Origin: an uncultured Myxococcales bacterium
GTDB taxonomy: Bacteria > Myxococcota_A > Bradymonadia > UBA4248
Direction: 5' to 3'
Assembly: GCA_945875805.1 (NCBI GenBank)
Contig: CAMCLY010000006.1
Coordinates: 1 to 46,585 of the forward strand
DNA: 46,585 nt
A program made the translations under genes and the position numbers. Positions within the stretch are counted from its first letter, which is position 1. The number at the start of each line of letters is the position of its first letter. The notes beneath the pieces are model-generated. The model saw only the letters and a list, made by a program, of their open reading frames with translations. It searched no databases and was not told where the DNA came from. Positions 1 through 7,307 of this stretch are shown piece after piece.

Positions 1-512
1 AGGAGGGTGGCGTCGCCCCCGTCGTCGACGATAAGCGTCGGTCCGACGAGTCCGCCGGTCTGTTCGCAGTCCCCGTCAAAGAGGAGTGCCTGCATCGTAC
101 ACCACCAGTATTCGGGGAGGGATTCGCCTTTCCATGCGAACACGGGAATGCCGCCGAGCTTGTTTTGTTCTGGCGAGTACTCCGGCCCCCCGACGACGCC
201 TGCCGCCGCGTGATCCTGGGTCGAGAAAATGTTGCACGACGCCCATCGGACGGTGGCGCCGAGTTCGACGAGGGTCTCGATGAGGATGGCCGTCTGAATC
301 GTCATGTGCAGCGAGCCCATAATCCGCGCCCCGGCGAGCGGCTTCTTGCCGGCAAATTCCGCGCGGATGGCGCGCAAACCGGGCATCTCGTCGAGCGCAA
401 GGTCCATGTCCTGACGTCCGTAGACGATGTTGTCCGGGCTCAGATCGCGCACTTTGTGCGGCAGACGTTCAAACAGCCGAAGCCCCGTGTTCATAAAGAG
501 TTTATCGTTCAT
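1..512 (-). CDS. ahcY: Adenosylhomocysteinase, N-terminal part (cut by window start)
   Basis: This is the first 170 residues of S-adenosylhomocysteine hydrolase, the cytosolic NAD-dependent enzyme that splits S-adenosylhomocysteine into adenosine and homocysteine in the methyl cycle. The stretch [19 protein letters not shown] followed by [19 protein letters not shown] is the family signature: the substrate-binding His and Thr, then the Cys and the STQDH segment. DDGGDATLL near the cut matches the next conserved block. The chosen ATG at 512 has GGAG about 13 nt upstream; an in-frame ATG at 494 is a possible alternative. The gene reads leftwards out of the window, so the NAD-binding half is not visible. 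A hairpin repeat separates it from the upstream nuclease gene, so it may have its own transcript. Identification is secure. Confidence 0.95.
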   Translation of the reverse strand, partial: MNDKLFMNTGLRLFERLPHKVRDLSPDNIVYGRQDMDLALDEMPGLRAIRAEFAGKKPLAGARIMGSLHMTIQTAILIETLVELGATVRWASCNIFSTQDHAAAGVVGGPEYSPEQNKLGGIPVFAWKGESLPEYWWCTMQALLFDGDCEQTGGLVGPTLIVDDGGDATL

Positions 513-650
513 GCGTTTTTATGACTCCAAAGAGAAAGGAAAATGTATCCCCCAAGGGATGCCGGGTTTTACTTCAATGGTGATGAAAGGCAACCGAAAA
601 GCCCGTCCCTGTGAAGATGGCATGGCGGACATACCGATGTTTTGGGGTGG

Positions 651-756
651 GCGGGGGGATGCCCCCCAACGCGGCTATCGGCGCCTGACGGGCCGATACG
701 CCGCGCCCCCCGCGCGGCTTTTTCGCCCTCCGGGCTCCATACGCCGCGCTTTTTTG
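651..756 (+). repeat. Intergenic CTAT/ATACG hairpin element, locus R1
   Basis: A GGGGGG-ATG-CCCCCC hairpin (653-667) is followed by two larger hairpins. Hairpin 671-704 pairs GCGG with CCGC and CGGC with GCCG around a CTAT / ATACG core. Hairpin 712-749 has outer arms GCGCGG/CCGCGC and a degenerate CTTT / ATACG core, and is followed by six T. On the plus strand it looks like an intrinsic terminator, but both flanking genes are on the minus strand. It fills most of the 513-774 gap. First of ten loci of the same family in the window. Confidence 0.8.
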
Positions 757-774
757 TGCGTCAGAATCCGTGGG

Positions 775-1989
775 TTATCGGGTCAGTTTTTGGGCCATGG
801 CAATGAGGTCCTGGGGTCTCGGGGTACGCTTGAACGTCACCACGGGAATAAGGGTCTTTTGCATGGACTCTGCGTCGATCTTGAGTTTGTCGCTGAGGAC
901 GAGAATGAAGTTGTTAGGATAGGATTTGAGCTGTGCGAGCTGTGTCAGGCGCCGGTTGAGGTAATCGGCGCGCCAGACGCCGAGGACTTCGACGTGAACC
1001 TCTTTTTGGGTGACGGTATTTTGGATGGTGAAATCCGGAATCCATATACACTGGGGTCCCATGGGGACGATGGGGGTCTGTCGGTGGACATGCAGGGTGG
1101 GATCGAGTTCCTGGATACGGGAAGCCAGCTGGTTTGCCTCGACGGGGATGCGTTCGGGAAAGACCATGGGGGGCGGTTCAAAATCGTTGGGTTTGAGCTG
1201 CCATGTGACCTGCTTTCCGTCGAGCGTGACGTTGGCGGTGGCGTGCCACGAAGAAAAGGCAAAAAGTGAGGGTAAGAATGATGCGAGTTCGGTGGCGTAT
1301 TTTTGTGGCTGAGGCAGAACCGCGCTGGGCCCGTCGACCGTGAACTGCCATGTGGATTCGACGATGGGGCGAGCGTCGAACAGGAGGTTAAAAAACCTCA
1401 GGTGCTGGAAGAGCCTTCGGATTCCCTGGGAGGATTCTGTGTCAAAGACGATGGTAAAAACGAGGGATCTTGCGTAGGCGAGCAGGGATTTGGCCAGGGC
1501 CATGTTGTAGAGGGCGATGAGGTGTTCCGGAGTGAGGTCTTCAAAGGCGGTGATGCGCCGTTCGGACTTGAGGTCGGCGTAGAGGCAGGCTTCGATGTCC
1601 TGTGCATCGATGCCTGTTTCGTGGGCGACCTGGGAGAGGATCTGGCTGCGCCATGTAAGGGATTCATATTCGTCGGCGCGGATTTTCCCGGCGCGCTCGA
1701 ACAGAGTTTTTCGCAGTTCGACGGGGGAGATGGCGGGGGATTCGTCGAAGGTCAGCCTGTCCTCGAGGATGTGAATGAGTCCGCGGATGAGGCGGTGGCG
1801 CTGACTTTCAAAGTACAGGGGTTCGAGCGCGTCGGTGAGGGCGCCGTAGGTGTCCTGGGGTGAAATCCTGAAGCAGTCGAGGATTTGTTCGGCCGTCTGG
1901 AGGACGGTGGCGGTTGGCCTGATGTATTGCGGGGTGACCGTTGTTCCGTCGATTCGGAAGCGCTGCAAGTCTTTTGGAATGAGAGCCAT
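775..1989 (-). CDS. DUF790 / Bax1-like nuclease
   Basis: 404 residues. The N-terminus (IPKDLQRFRIDGTTVTPQYI) and the C-terminal segment IPDFTIQ...KEVHVEVLGVWRADYLNRRLTQL match DUF790. That family includes archaeal Bax1, a nuclease that works with the XPB helicase in repair; the C-terminal Asp/Glu/Val-Glu pattern is its PD-(D/E)XK-like core. The protein is predicted cytoplasmic, with no signal or membrane segment. It starts 3 nt after the stop of the TPR lipoprotein gene, so the two are probably translated from one message. In other genomes the usual partner is an XPB-type helicase next door; none is seen in this window. The family call is good; the nuclease role here is inferred from the family. 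Confidence 0.75.
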   Translation of the reverse strand: MALIPKDLQRFRIDGTTVTPQYIRPTATVLQTAEQILDCFRISPQDTYGALTDALEPLYFESQRHRLIRGLIHILEDRLTFDESPAISPVELRKTLFERAGKIRADEYESLTWRSQILSQVAHETGIDAQDIEACLYADLKSERRITAFEDLTPEHLIALYNMALAKSLLAYARSLVFTIVFDTESSQGIRRLFQHLRFFNLLFDARPIVESTWQFTVDGPSAVLPQPQKYATELASFLPSLFAFSSWHATANVTLDGKQVTWQLKPNDFEPPPMVFPERIPVEANQLASRIQELDPTLHVHRQTPIVPMGPQCIWIPDFTIQNTVTQKEVHVEVLGVWRADYLNRRLTQLAQLKSYPNNFILVLSDKLKIDAESMQKTLIPVVTFKRTPRPQDLIAMAQKLTR

Positions 1990-1992
1990 GGA

Positions 1993-2880
1993 TTACAACC
2001 CGCACTGATAATCTCTGGAGGCTTTGTAATAGTCGTTGTCGGGGATTTTTTGAGAAAGTTCGGTGTATGCCTCGCAAGCCTTGGCGGGATTTTGGAGATG
2101 GAGTTCGTATATTTTGGCGATATTTTTGAGGGCGTCTTCCGGGAGTGGGCAGGAGCGGGCATTTTCGTAGGCGTCGGCGGCTTGCTGGTATTGGAGTCCG
2201 GCATAGAGCGCGTCGGCATGGATGAGTTTTGCGTGGCATGCATCCGGCGTTCTTCGGATGGCCTCTGTGGCGGCCTCCAGGGCGCGGGGTGTGTCGAGAA
2301 ATTCGAGTAAAATGGCGGCCTTGAGGACGAGGGCTTCGCTTTGGGTGGGGGCATGGTCGGCGGCGCTGTCGAGGTATTTGAGGGCTTCGTCGTGCGCCTG
2401 TTGTGTGCGGGCAATGCGCGCCATGGTCAAGAGGATGTCGGGGTTGTCGGGGGCGAGTTTGAAGGCATTTTGGGCGTAGAGCCGGGCGGTGGAGGGGGCA
2501 TGGCGCGCGAGGTGTGAGATGGCAAGGGCGTGGAGGGCTTCGGCCGCGTCGTCAGAGGCGGGATTTTCGTCGAGGATTTCGTGCGCCATGCGGTCGAGTT
2601 CGTCCCATGCCTTGCGCTGGAGGGCGTGATGGAGGCTGGCCAGACGAGGGGAGAGGGAAGGCGTGTCGTGTTGGGGCGTGTTGGGGGCGGTGGTCGAGGT
2701 GGAGTTCTGGACTTGTGTGGGGTTCTGGACTTGTGTGGGGTTCTGGACTTGTGTGGGGTCTTGGGTGGGGACGGGAGGCGTGGAGGGCTGGATCTGTGTG
2801 GAGGCACAGGAGAGGCACGCGGTACAAATCATGAGTGGCGCGAAGGCGCGCAAATGGAGGTGTTGGGTGAATTTGAACAT
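1993..2880 (-). CDS. TPR-repeat lipoprotein
   Basis: 295 residues from the ATG at 2880. The frame stays open much further upstream, but that part is low-complexity Arg/Pro sequence crossing a hairpin repeat and the next gene, so it was excluded. A hydrophobic N-terminus (APLMICTACLSCAST) holds Cys residues suited to lipid attachment, though no perfect lipobox is seen. A Pro/Thr/Gln linker follows with three copies of a 6-residue unit (QVQNPT). Residues about 90-290 are helical pairs with TPR features (A..YAQNAFKLAPDNPDILLTMA; YLDSAADHAPTQSEALVLKA; AKIYELHLQNPAKACEAY). It is probably an envelope scaffold. It is transcribed with the DUF790 gene 3 nt downstream; what links their functions is unknown. 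Confidence 0.7.
   Translation of the reverse strand: MFKFTQHLHLRAFAPLMICTACLSCASTQIQPSTPPVPTQDPTQVQNPTQVQNPTQVQNSTSTTAPNTPQHDTPSLSPRLASLHHALQRKAWDELDRMAHEILDENPASDDAAEALHALAISHLARHAPSTARLYAQNAFKLAPDNPDILLTMARIARTQQAHDEALKYLDSAADHAPTQSEALVLKAAILLEFLDTPRALEAATEAIRRTPDACHAKLIHADALYAGLQYQQAADAYENARSCPLPEDALKNIAKIYELHLQNPAKACEAYTELSQKIPDNDYYKASRDYQCGL
2704..2757. repeat. Three 18-bp tandem repeats inside the TPR lipoprotein gene
   Basis: Three exact, head-to-tail copies of GTTCTGGACTTGTGTGGG, in frame, encoding the QVQNPT linker repeats. The length is a multiple of three, so gain or loss of a copy would change linker length without a frameshift. Confidence 0.95.
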
Positions 2881-2932
2881 GGGTGTTTTGAAAGCTGGGA
2901 TGGAATCTGTGTCACAGAGGTATGTGCCATGG

Positions 2933-3026
2933 GCGCGGCGTATCGGGCGGTAGCCCGATAGGCGCGCGGGGGGCGCGGCGTATCGGGCCGTCAGGCGACG
3001 ATAGCCGCGTTGGGGGGCGTCCCCCC
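2933..3026 (-). repeat. Intergenic CTAT/ATACG hairpin element, locus R2
   Basis: Two hairpins (2933-2967 and 2974-3009) and a GGGGGG/CCCCCC hairpin (3012-3026), read on the minus strand. Cores are CTAT...ATACG in both. The second hairpin shares its loop region (GCCTGACGG) with the first hairpin of R1, so the two are related copies. It lies 3 bp after the stop of the FliO-like gene and before the TPR lipoprotein gene. Confidence 0.8.
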
Positions 3027-3029
3027 GCC

Positions 3030-4232
3030 TTATGCCTCCTCGTCCTCCTCGGGGGCATTGGGGGCATTGGGGGCATTGACCGAAGATGGATTGGCGTGAA
3101 ATTCGTGCAGGAACGCGGCGAGCTGTCGATCGGAGAGGGGATGCTGGGCCATTTCGTGCCAGTAGGTGCGGGACTGCAGGAAATCCATGCATTCCTGGGA
3201 ATCGAGAGGGCACGGGGCGACGAACTGCATTTTGTCGCGCTGGACGAGGATGAGGCATTTGGAGCCCTGGTAATCGATGCAGAAGAGGCGTTGTTGGGGC
3301 GTGATTTGGATGGAATCGCAGATGTGCAGGCTGAGTCTGGAGATGCGCATGCGGGCGCGGATGGCGGGACCGAGGCCAAAGACGAGTCCCAGCAGGAAGA
3401 GGGTGGAGCCGAGGACGAGCATGACGATTCCGGCGACCTGGGGATTGGCATCGTCTTGCCGGCATCGAATCTGAACGGGGAGGATGTCGGCATTTTGCAG
3501 GGAGGCTGTGGTGGGGGCTTCGTTGGGGCGGCCCTGTGGCATGGCCTGTGGTGTGGGGGTGTCATTTTCCGGGTTGGGGGTGTCATTTTCCGGGGTGGAA
3601 TCGGGAAATTCTTCATCGGGGCTTGGAATGCCGTCCAGAACGGGGTCTGTGGGGAGTATGGGGGCATCTGGTGGGGCGATGTCGAGGGCCTGTAGTGGGT
3701 CGTCTGCGGGAAGTTTTGCCGCGATGTCGGCGTGTTCGACGTCGATTTCGCCGTCTTCATCGGGGATGGTGGGCTGGACGGTGTTGGGGACAGGGGGCGT
3801 CTGTGGGGCGGTCTGTTCGGGGATGTTCTGGCGCTCGACGAGTCTGGCCAGGTAAGTTCCGTCCTGCTGCAAGGTGGCTTCGTAGACGTGTTGTCCGCGC
3901 TGATAGCGAAGCAGGGTGACTTTTCGGTTGGGGGCCAGTTGCAGGATGTACTTGTCGCCGGAGCGGGACAGTCTGAAATCGAGGAGTTTTGAGAGGCTGT
4001 GGATGGCGAGTCTTGCGGATTCGGCATCGGCCTTTTCGCGTTTCATGGCAGAGAGGAGGAGCTCGCCGTGTCTGAGTTCGCCGATTTTCTGAGAAGGGGA
4101 GGGCACCATTCTCGGGTCTTCGGTCTGGGTTGGGCCGGACTGGGCCCATGCGGTGTCATCAGGGCCTGGGCAGAGGGGGAAGAGGAGGGCTGTCAGCAAC
4201 CACAGATCCCGAAGTCGAAAAAAAAGTCTCAT
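3030..4232 (-). CDS. Membrane protein with FliO-like C-terminal domain
   Basis: 400 residues from the ATG at 4232 (MRLFFRLRDLWLLTALL), which opens a signal peptide; an earlier in-frame ATG at 4325 would add 31 residues before it and was not chosen. Residues about 35-120 are a soluble domain, followed by a long acidic Pro/Thr linker (repeated PENDTP), one membrane helix (AGIVMLVLGSTLFLLGLVFGLG), then a domain of about 60 residues with the pattern LSLHICDSIQITPQQRLFCI...LILVQRDKMQFVAPC. That pattern resembles FliO/MopB, a flagellar export component. No flagellar gene is nearby, so a flagellar role is doubtful. The C-terminus carries a NAP repeat (NAPNAPNAP) and an acidic tail. Divergent from the flippase gene. 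Confidence 0.5.
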   Translation of the reverse strand: MRLFFRLRDLWLLTALLFPLCPGPDDTAWAQSGPTQTEDPRMVPSPSQKIGELRHGELLLSAMKREKADAESARLAIHSLSKLLDFRLSRSGDKYILQLAPNRKVTLLRYQRGQHVYEATLQQDGTYLARLVERQNIPEQTAPQTPPVPNTVQPTIPDEDGEIDVEHADIAAKLPADDPLQALDIAPPDAPILPTDPVLDGIPSPDEEFPDSTPENDTPNPENDTPTPQAMPQGRPNEAPTTASLQNADILPVQIRCRQDDANPQVAGIVMLVLGSTLFLLGLVFGLGPAIRARMRISRLSLHICDSIQITPQQRLFCIDYQGSKCLILVQRDKMQFVAPCPLDSQECMDFLQSRTYWHEMAQHPLSDRQLAAFLHEFHANPSSVNAPNAPNAPEEDEEA

Positions 4233-4272
4233 GGCAATGATCTTAAACGATAGAGTGTTTGGTAAAACCGCA

Positions 4273-4292
4273 GAACGGCCGGTTGGCCGTTC
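4273..4292. other. Perfect inverted repeat between divergent genes
   Basis: GAACGGCC-GGTT-GGCCGTTC: an 8-bp perfect palindrome with a 4-nt centre in the 151-bp gap between the FliO-like gene and the flippase gene. It could be an operator. An 11-bp direct repeat AAGGCGTGTCA also occurs at 4324-4334 and 4360-4370, 36 bp apart. No convincing -35/-10 pair was found here. Confidence 0.4.
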
Positions 4293-4369
4293 ATAGTGCA
4301 AACGCGTCCATTTTTCCAGCGCCAAGGCGTGTCAGGCAAGGTGTGGCGGAGTGGCATGCAAGGCGTGTC

Positions 4370-4377
4370 AAAGGAGG
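4370..4377 (+). promoter_or_regulatory. Strong ribosome binding site that decides a TTG start
   Basis: AAAGGAGG lies 6 nt upstream of the TTG at 4384. The upstream in-frame GTG at 4351 has no comparable site and would place this Shine-Dalgarno sequence inside the coding region. Confidence 0.75.
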
Positions 4378-4383
4378 GGTCGT

Positions 4384-5928
4384 TTGAGTTGTGAAAACCG
4401 GGGTCAGGAGGTGGATCAGGCTTATGATCCTCATCTTCGCGAGGATCCCAAAAAGAGCATTCGCAAGGGATTTTTCTGGATAGGTCTGGCATCGACATTT
4501 TCGCAGGGGCTGACGGCGCTTGCGATGTTCATCGTGATGTTTTTTCTCACGACGGAAGAAATGGGCGTTGCGACGCTTGCGGTGGCATTTTGCGTGGTGT
4601 TTGAGGCGCTCAATTCGCTGGGCACGAACCAGGCCATTCTTCAGACGAAGGAACTCACGCCGGAGGAGACGCACAGCGTGTTTTGGTTTTCGACGGGGTT
4701 CAGTCTGACGATGGCGGTGTTGTGCGTGCCGTTGGCGTGGCCGATAGCGTCTTTTTATGGCGTGGACCTGCTCGTGCCTCTTTTGATCGTCACGATGTTC
4801 AAACTCCCGCTTTCGAGCATTGCGGCGGTGCCGTTGCAGCTGATCAACCGTCGTTTTGAGTATCGCAAGATCAGCGCGATCCAGTCGTTGACGACGATAG
4901 GGTGCAGTGTTTTGAAGATCGGTCTTGCGGCGCTTGGGTTTGGGGCTTGGTCTCTGGTCATTGGCGAGACGGCATACGGGCTTGGAAGTGCGATTGGGGC
5001 GTTTGCATTGTCGGGGTACCGTCCGAGGTTCCATTTTCGCTGGAGCGAATGCCGGCGCTTTGTGGTGTTTGGGGTGAAGTATTGTGTGGCGAATGCGATC
5101 AATCAGTTTAACAAAAACCTTCACTATCTGATCATCGGGAAGTTTCTTGGCCAGGGTGTGCTTGGTGTGTATCGCATTGCGTATGAGTTTGCGATGACGC
5201 CGGCGCTGGCGCTTTTTGACGTGGTGGCTAAGAGTTCGTTTCCGGTGTTTTCGCGTCTTCAGAACGAACGCGGGGAACTGTTGCGGTTATTTTTGTGGAA
5301 CCAGCGCAGTCTTGCGCTGTTTGCGGCGATTCCGACGGTATTTATTCTGTTTGCGGCGGGGGATATTTTTGATCTGATGCCCAACGCGGAGTGGACGAAG
5401 GCGACGCCGCTGATTCCTTATGTGCTGGCGCTTTCCTTTTTCAAATCTCTGATGCAGACGTATCCGGATTTGTACCGTGCGTGTGGCAAGCCTTCGTGGC
5501 CGATATTCTTTTTTGGTGCGGAGGTTGGGCTTATTGCGTTATTTTGTTCTGCCGCGCTGTATTTTGTGCCCTGGCCGTGGAGCCTGCGCGTGATGATTCT
5601 GACATGGCTTGGGATTTTGTTTGTGTTGTTTTTTGTACACCAGAAGGTGTCTCGGCTTCTCATTGACATATCGGCCGTGCAGACGATTCGGACGATTGGT
5701 CATGGACTTGCGTTTGTGGCCATGGGGATTGCGCTTTCGATTGTTCCGTGGATGTTTCGGTCGTGGCTTCCGTGGCCGGAGTGGACGCATCTTGGTTTGG
5801 AACTCGTGCTGGTTTTGGCGACGATTGCGGGATATGCCCGTTTTGTCCTTCGGATTCGACTGCGCGATTTGATGAAGCAACACAAGCGTGGCGAGGCCCA
5901 TGGGGCCGGTGGTGGGGCTTCGGGGTGA
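4384..5928 (+). CDS. Polysaccharide flippase, MOP superfamily (Wzx/WzxC type)
   Basis: 514 residues from a TTG start chosen for its AAAGGAGG site. The protein is hydrophobic throughout, with about 12-14 membrane helices, beginning KKSIRKGFFWIGLASTFSQGLTALAMF and containing NLHYLIIGKFLGQGVLGVYRIAYEFAMTPA, the pattern of the PF13440 lipopolysaccharide-transporter group. It should move undecaprenyl-linked sugar units across the inner membrane. It stands alone, about 13 kb from the Wza/Wzc operon in this window, so a link to that operon is only inferred. The C-terminal 20 residues are basic and Gly-rich (HGAGGGAS), probably cytoplasmic. A run of T follows the stop, without a clear hairpin. Confidence 0.85.
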   Translation: MSCENRGQEVDQAYDPHLREDPKKSIRKGFFWIGLASTFSQGLTALAMFIVMFFLTTEEMGVATLAVAFCVVFEALNSLGTNQAILQTKELTPEETHSVFWFSTGFSLTMAVLCVPLAWPIASFYGVDLLVPLLIVTMFKLPLSSIAAVPLQLINRRFEYRKISAIQSLTTIGCSVLKIGLAALGFGAWSLVIGETAYGLGSAIGAFALSGYRPRFHFRWSECRRFVVFGVKYCVANAINQFNKNLHYLIIGKFLGQGVLGVYRIAYEFAMTPALALFDVVAKSSFPVFSRLQNERGELLRLFLWNQRSLALFAAIPTVFILFAAGDIFDLMPNAEWTKATPLIPYVLALSFFKSLMQTYPDLYRACGKPSWPIFFFGAEVGLIALFCSAALYFVPWPWSLRVMILTWLGILFVLFFVHQKVSRLLIDISAVQTIRTIGHGLAFVAMGIALSIVPWMFRSWLPWPEWTHLGLELVLVLATIAGYARFVLRIRLRDLMKQHKRGEAHGAGGGASG

Positions 5929-5935
5929 TTTTTTT

Positions 5936-5966
5936 TTGACTTGTATTGGGTGAGAAAAAAGATAAA
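5936..5966 (+). promoter_or_regulatory. Possible sigma-70 promoter, AT-rich
   Basis: TTGACT (5936-5941) and GATAAA (5961-5966), 19 nt apart, in an unusually AT-rich 78-bp gap before the SH3b gene. The spacing is longer than ideal and the -10 is imperfect, so this is a weak prediction. Confidence 0.3.
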
Positions 5967-5992
5967 GATAGCAAATTAGTGGTTTTGTTTTT

Positions 5993-6003
5993 AAAGGAGG
6001 TGA
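5993..6003 (+). promoter_or_regulatory. Consensus ribosome binding site of the SH3b gene
   Basis: AAAGGAGGTGA ends 3 nt before the ATG at 6007 and is almost fully complementary to the 16S rRNA 3' end. It fixes the start, and with it the absence of a signal peptide. Confidence 0.8.
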
Positions 6004-6006
6004 CTT

Positions 6007-7080
6007 ATGGCATCAGGAACCGCGACAGTGACATCGAGCAGTGGATTGAACGTTCGCAAGGGCCCTTCGACGTCTTATGCGAAACTTGGGGCTTTGTCGA
6101 AAGGCGCAAAGGTCAATTACAGTTCGGATTCAAATGGGTGGTTGCAGATTAAGTACAACAACACCACGGGGTATATTTGTAAGCAGTATACGTCCGTGAC
6201 CCAGGGGACGACGTCCGGCGGAGGAACGACATCCTCTTCTTCGGGGTCGGTCCGTGTGACGGCGAGCAGCGGTTTGAACGTTCGCAAAGGCCCGTCGACG
6301 TCTTATGGCAAGATTGGTCTTCTCTCTTACAACGCCGTTGTGTCGTATTCCGGTGAGCAGAATGGGTGGCTGAAGATCAGCTATGCGGGCCAGACGGGAT
6401 ACATCAGCAAGCAGTACACGACGCCGGCATCCGGTTCGACCGGCGGTTCGACCGGCAACACGGTCATCAAAACCGCGACCGTCACCTGTGATGTGCTCAA
6501 CGTGCGAAATGGTGCCGGCACTGGGTATTCCAAGATTGGTACCGTCAGCCGTGGCGCGTCCCTCTCCGTCTATAAAGAACAGGGCGATTGGTTGCAGGTC
6601 AAATACGGGAGCGGCAAAGGTTGGGTCTGTAAGTCCTATACGAGCCTCGGTAGCGGCGGTTCCAGTGGCGGTGGCGGCGGATCCGTCGCCGGGTTGCGTG
6701 CCAATACCACCCTGAGGGATAAAGTCCTCCAGGTCGAAAAGGAAATGCCGGGAAGTGGATGGTGTGCCACCGGCGTCGCCCGCGCCATCGAGCGTACGTA
6801 TAGTGGCGTGGACATCTGGGGGAATGGCAACACGATTCACCAGAGCCTCGAATGCTATCCCAAATACTTTAAGAAAGTGAACGCTTCCCTCAGCGATGCA
6901 CTCAAAGTGCCGGGGATCATTCTGACCTGGCAGTCCACCGCCACCGCAGCCGGTCAAAAATACGGCCACACCGCCATCACCATCGGCAACGGTTCTTCGT
7001 CGTGTTGCGATTACTACGAGAGCAACACGCTCGGCGTTTCCGGGCGAACGGGACTCCGGGTTTACACCACGCTCCGATAA
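6007..7080 (+). CDS. Triple SH3b protein with Cys/His amidase-like C-terminal domain
   Basis: 357 residues. Three bacterial SH3 domains (about 4-60, 80-136 and 152-212) each show the LNVR-(K/N)G-x-STSY or GTGYSKIG motif and a GW/DWLQ(V/I)KY strand, joined by Gly/Ser/Thr linkers. SH3b domains bind cell-wall peptides. The C-terminal domain (about 230-357) has GWCATGVARAIERTY and YGHTAITIG, a Cys followed later by a His as in CHAP/NlpC-like peptidoglycan amidases. No signal peptide is present despite a start fixed by a perfect ribosome binding site. It could be a phage-type lysin, an exported effector or a spore- or predation-related lysin; the sequence does not decide. It is monocistronic, with its own terminator. 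The catalytic assignment is by pattern only. Confidence 0.7.
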   Translation: MASGTATVTSSSGLNVRKGPSTSYAKLGALSKGAKVNYSSDSNGWLQIKYNNTTGYICKQYTSVTQGTTSGGGTTSSSSGSVRVTASSGLNVRKGPSTSYGKIGLLSYNAVVSYSGEQNGWLKISYAGQTGYISKQYTTPASGSTGGSTGNTVIKTATVTCDVLNVRNGAGTGYSKIGTVSRGASLSVYKEQGDWLQVKYGSGKGWVCKSYTSLGSGGSSGGGGGSVAGLRANTTLRDKVLQVEKEMPGSGWCATGVARAIERTYSGVDIWGNGNTIHQSLECYPKYFKKVNASLSDALKVPGIILTWQSTATAAGQKYGHTAITIGNGSSSCCDYYESNTLGVSGRTGLRVYTTLR

Positions 7081-7105
7081 GGGGTTGCACCTTTAAAAAC
7101 GTCTC

Positions 7106-7145
7106 AAGCCTCCCCGAAATCCTATATTTCGGGGAGGCTTTTTTC
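7106..7145 (+). terminator. Intrinsic terminator of the SH3b gene
   Basis: A perfect 15-bp stem (7106-7120 with 7126-7140), 5-nt loop, stem ending in GGCTT and followed by T residues. It sits 26 nt after the stop codon. Confidence 0.95.
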
Positions 7146-7230
7146 TGCTCTGATGCCATCCCGCTTTGCCACAGGATCAGGTCCCATCGAATCACAAACC
7201 ATTGACATGAAAAGGATGGCTTTCTCGTGC

Positions 7231-7275
7231 AATGCGAAAGGGCCGCGCGGCAATGCCACGCGGCCCTTTCGCATT
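7231..7275 (-). terminator. Long hairpin after thrS, probable terminator
   Basis: A perfect 17-bp stem (7231-7247 with 7259-7275) and 11-nt loop, 32 nt beyond the thrS stop. The T run is weak on either strand, so it may act as an RNA-stabilising end rather than a classical terminator. Confidence 0.6.
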
Positions 7276-7307
7276 TTGGGTGTGGGGATCTCCCCACACG
7301 GACTTCC

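Noticed and set aside
2704-2757. Three 18-bp repeats considered as a CRISPR fragment
   Set aside because: They are contiguous without spacers and in frame inside a gene.
2881-3465. N-terminal extension of the TPR lipoprotein
   Set aside because: It would run through a hairpin repeat and the FliO-like gene, and would bury the signal peptide.
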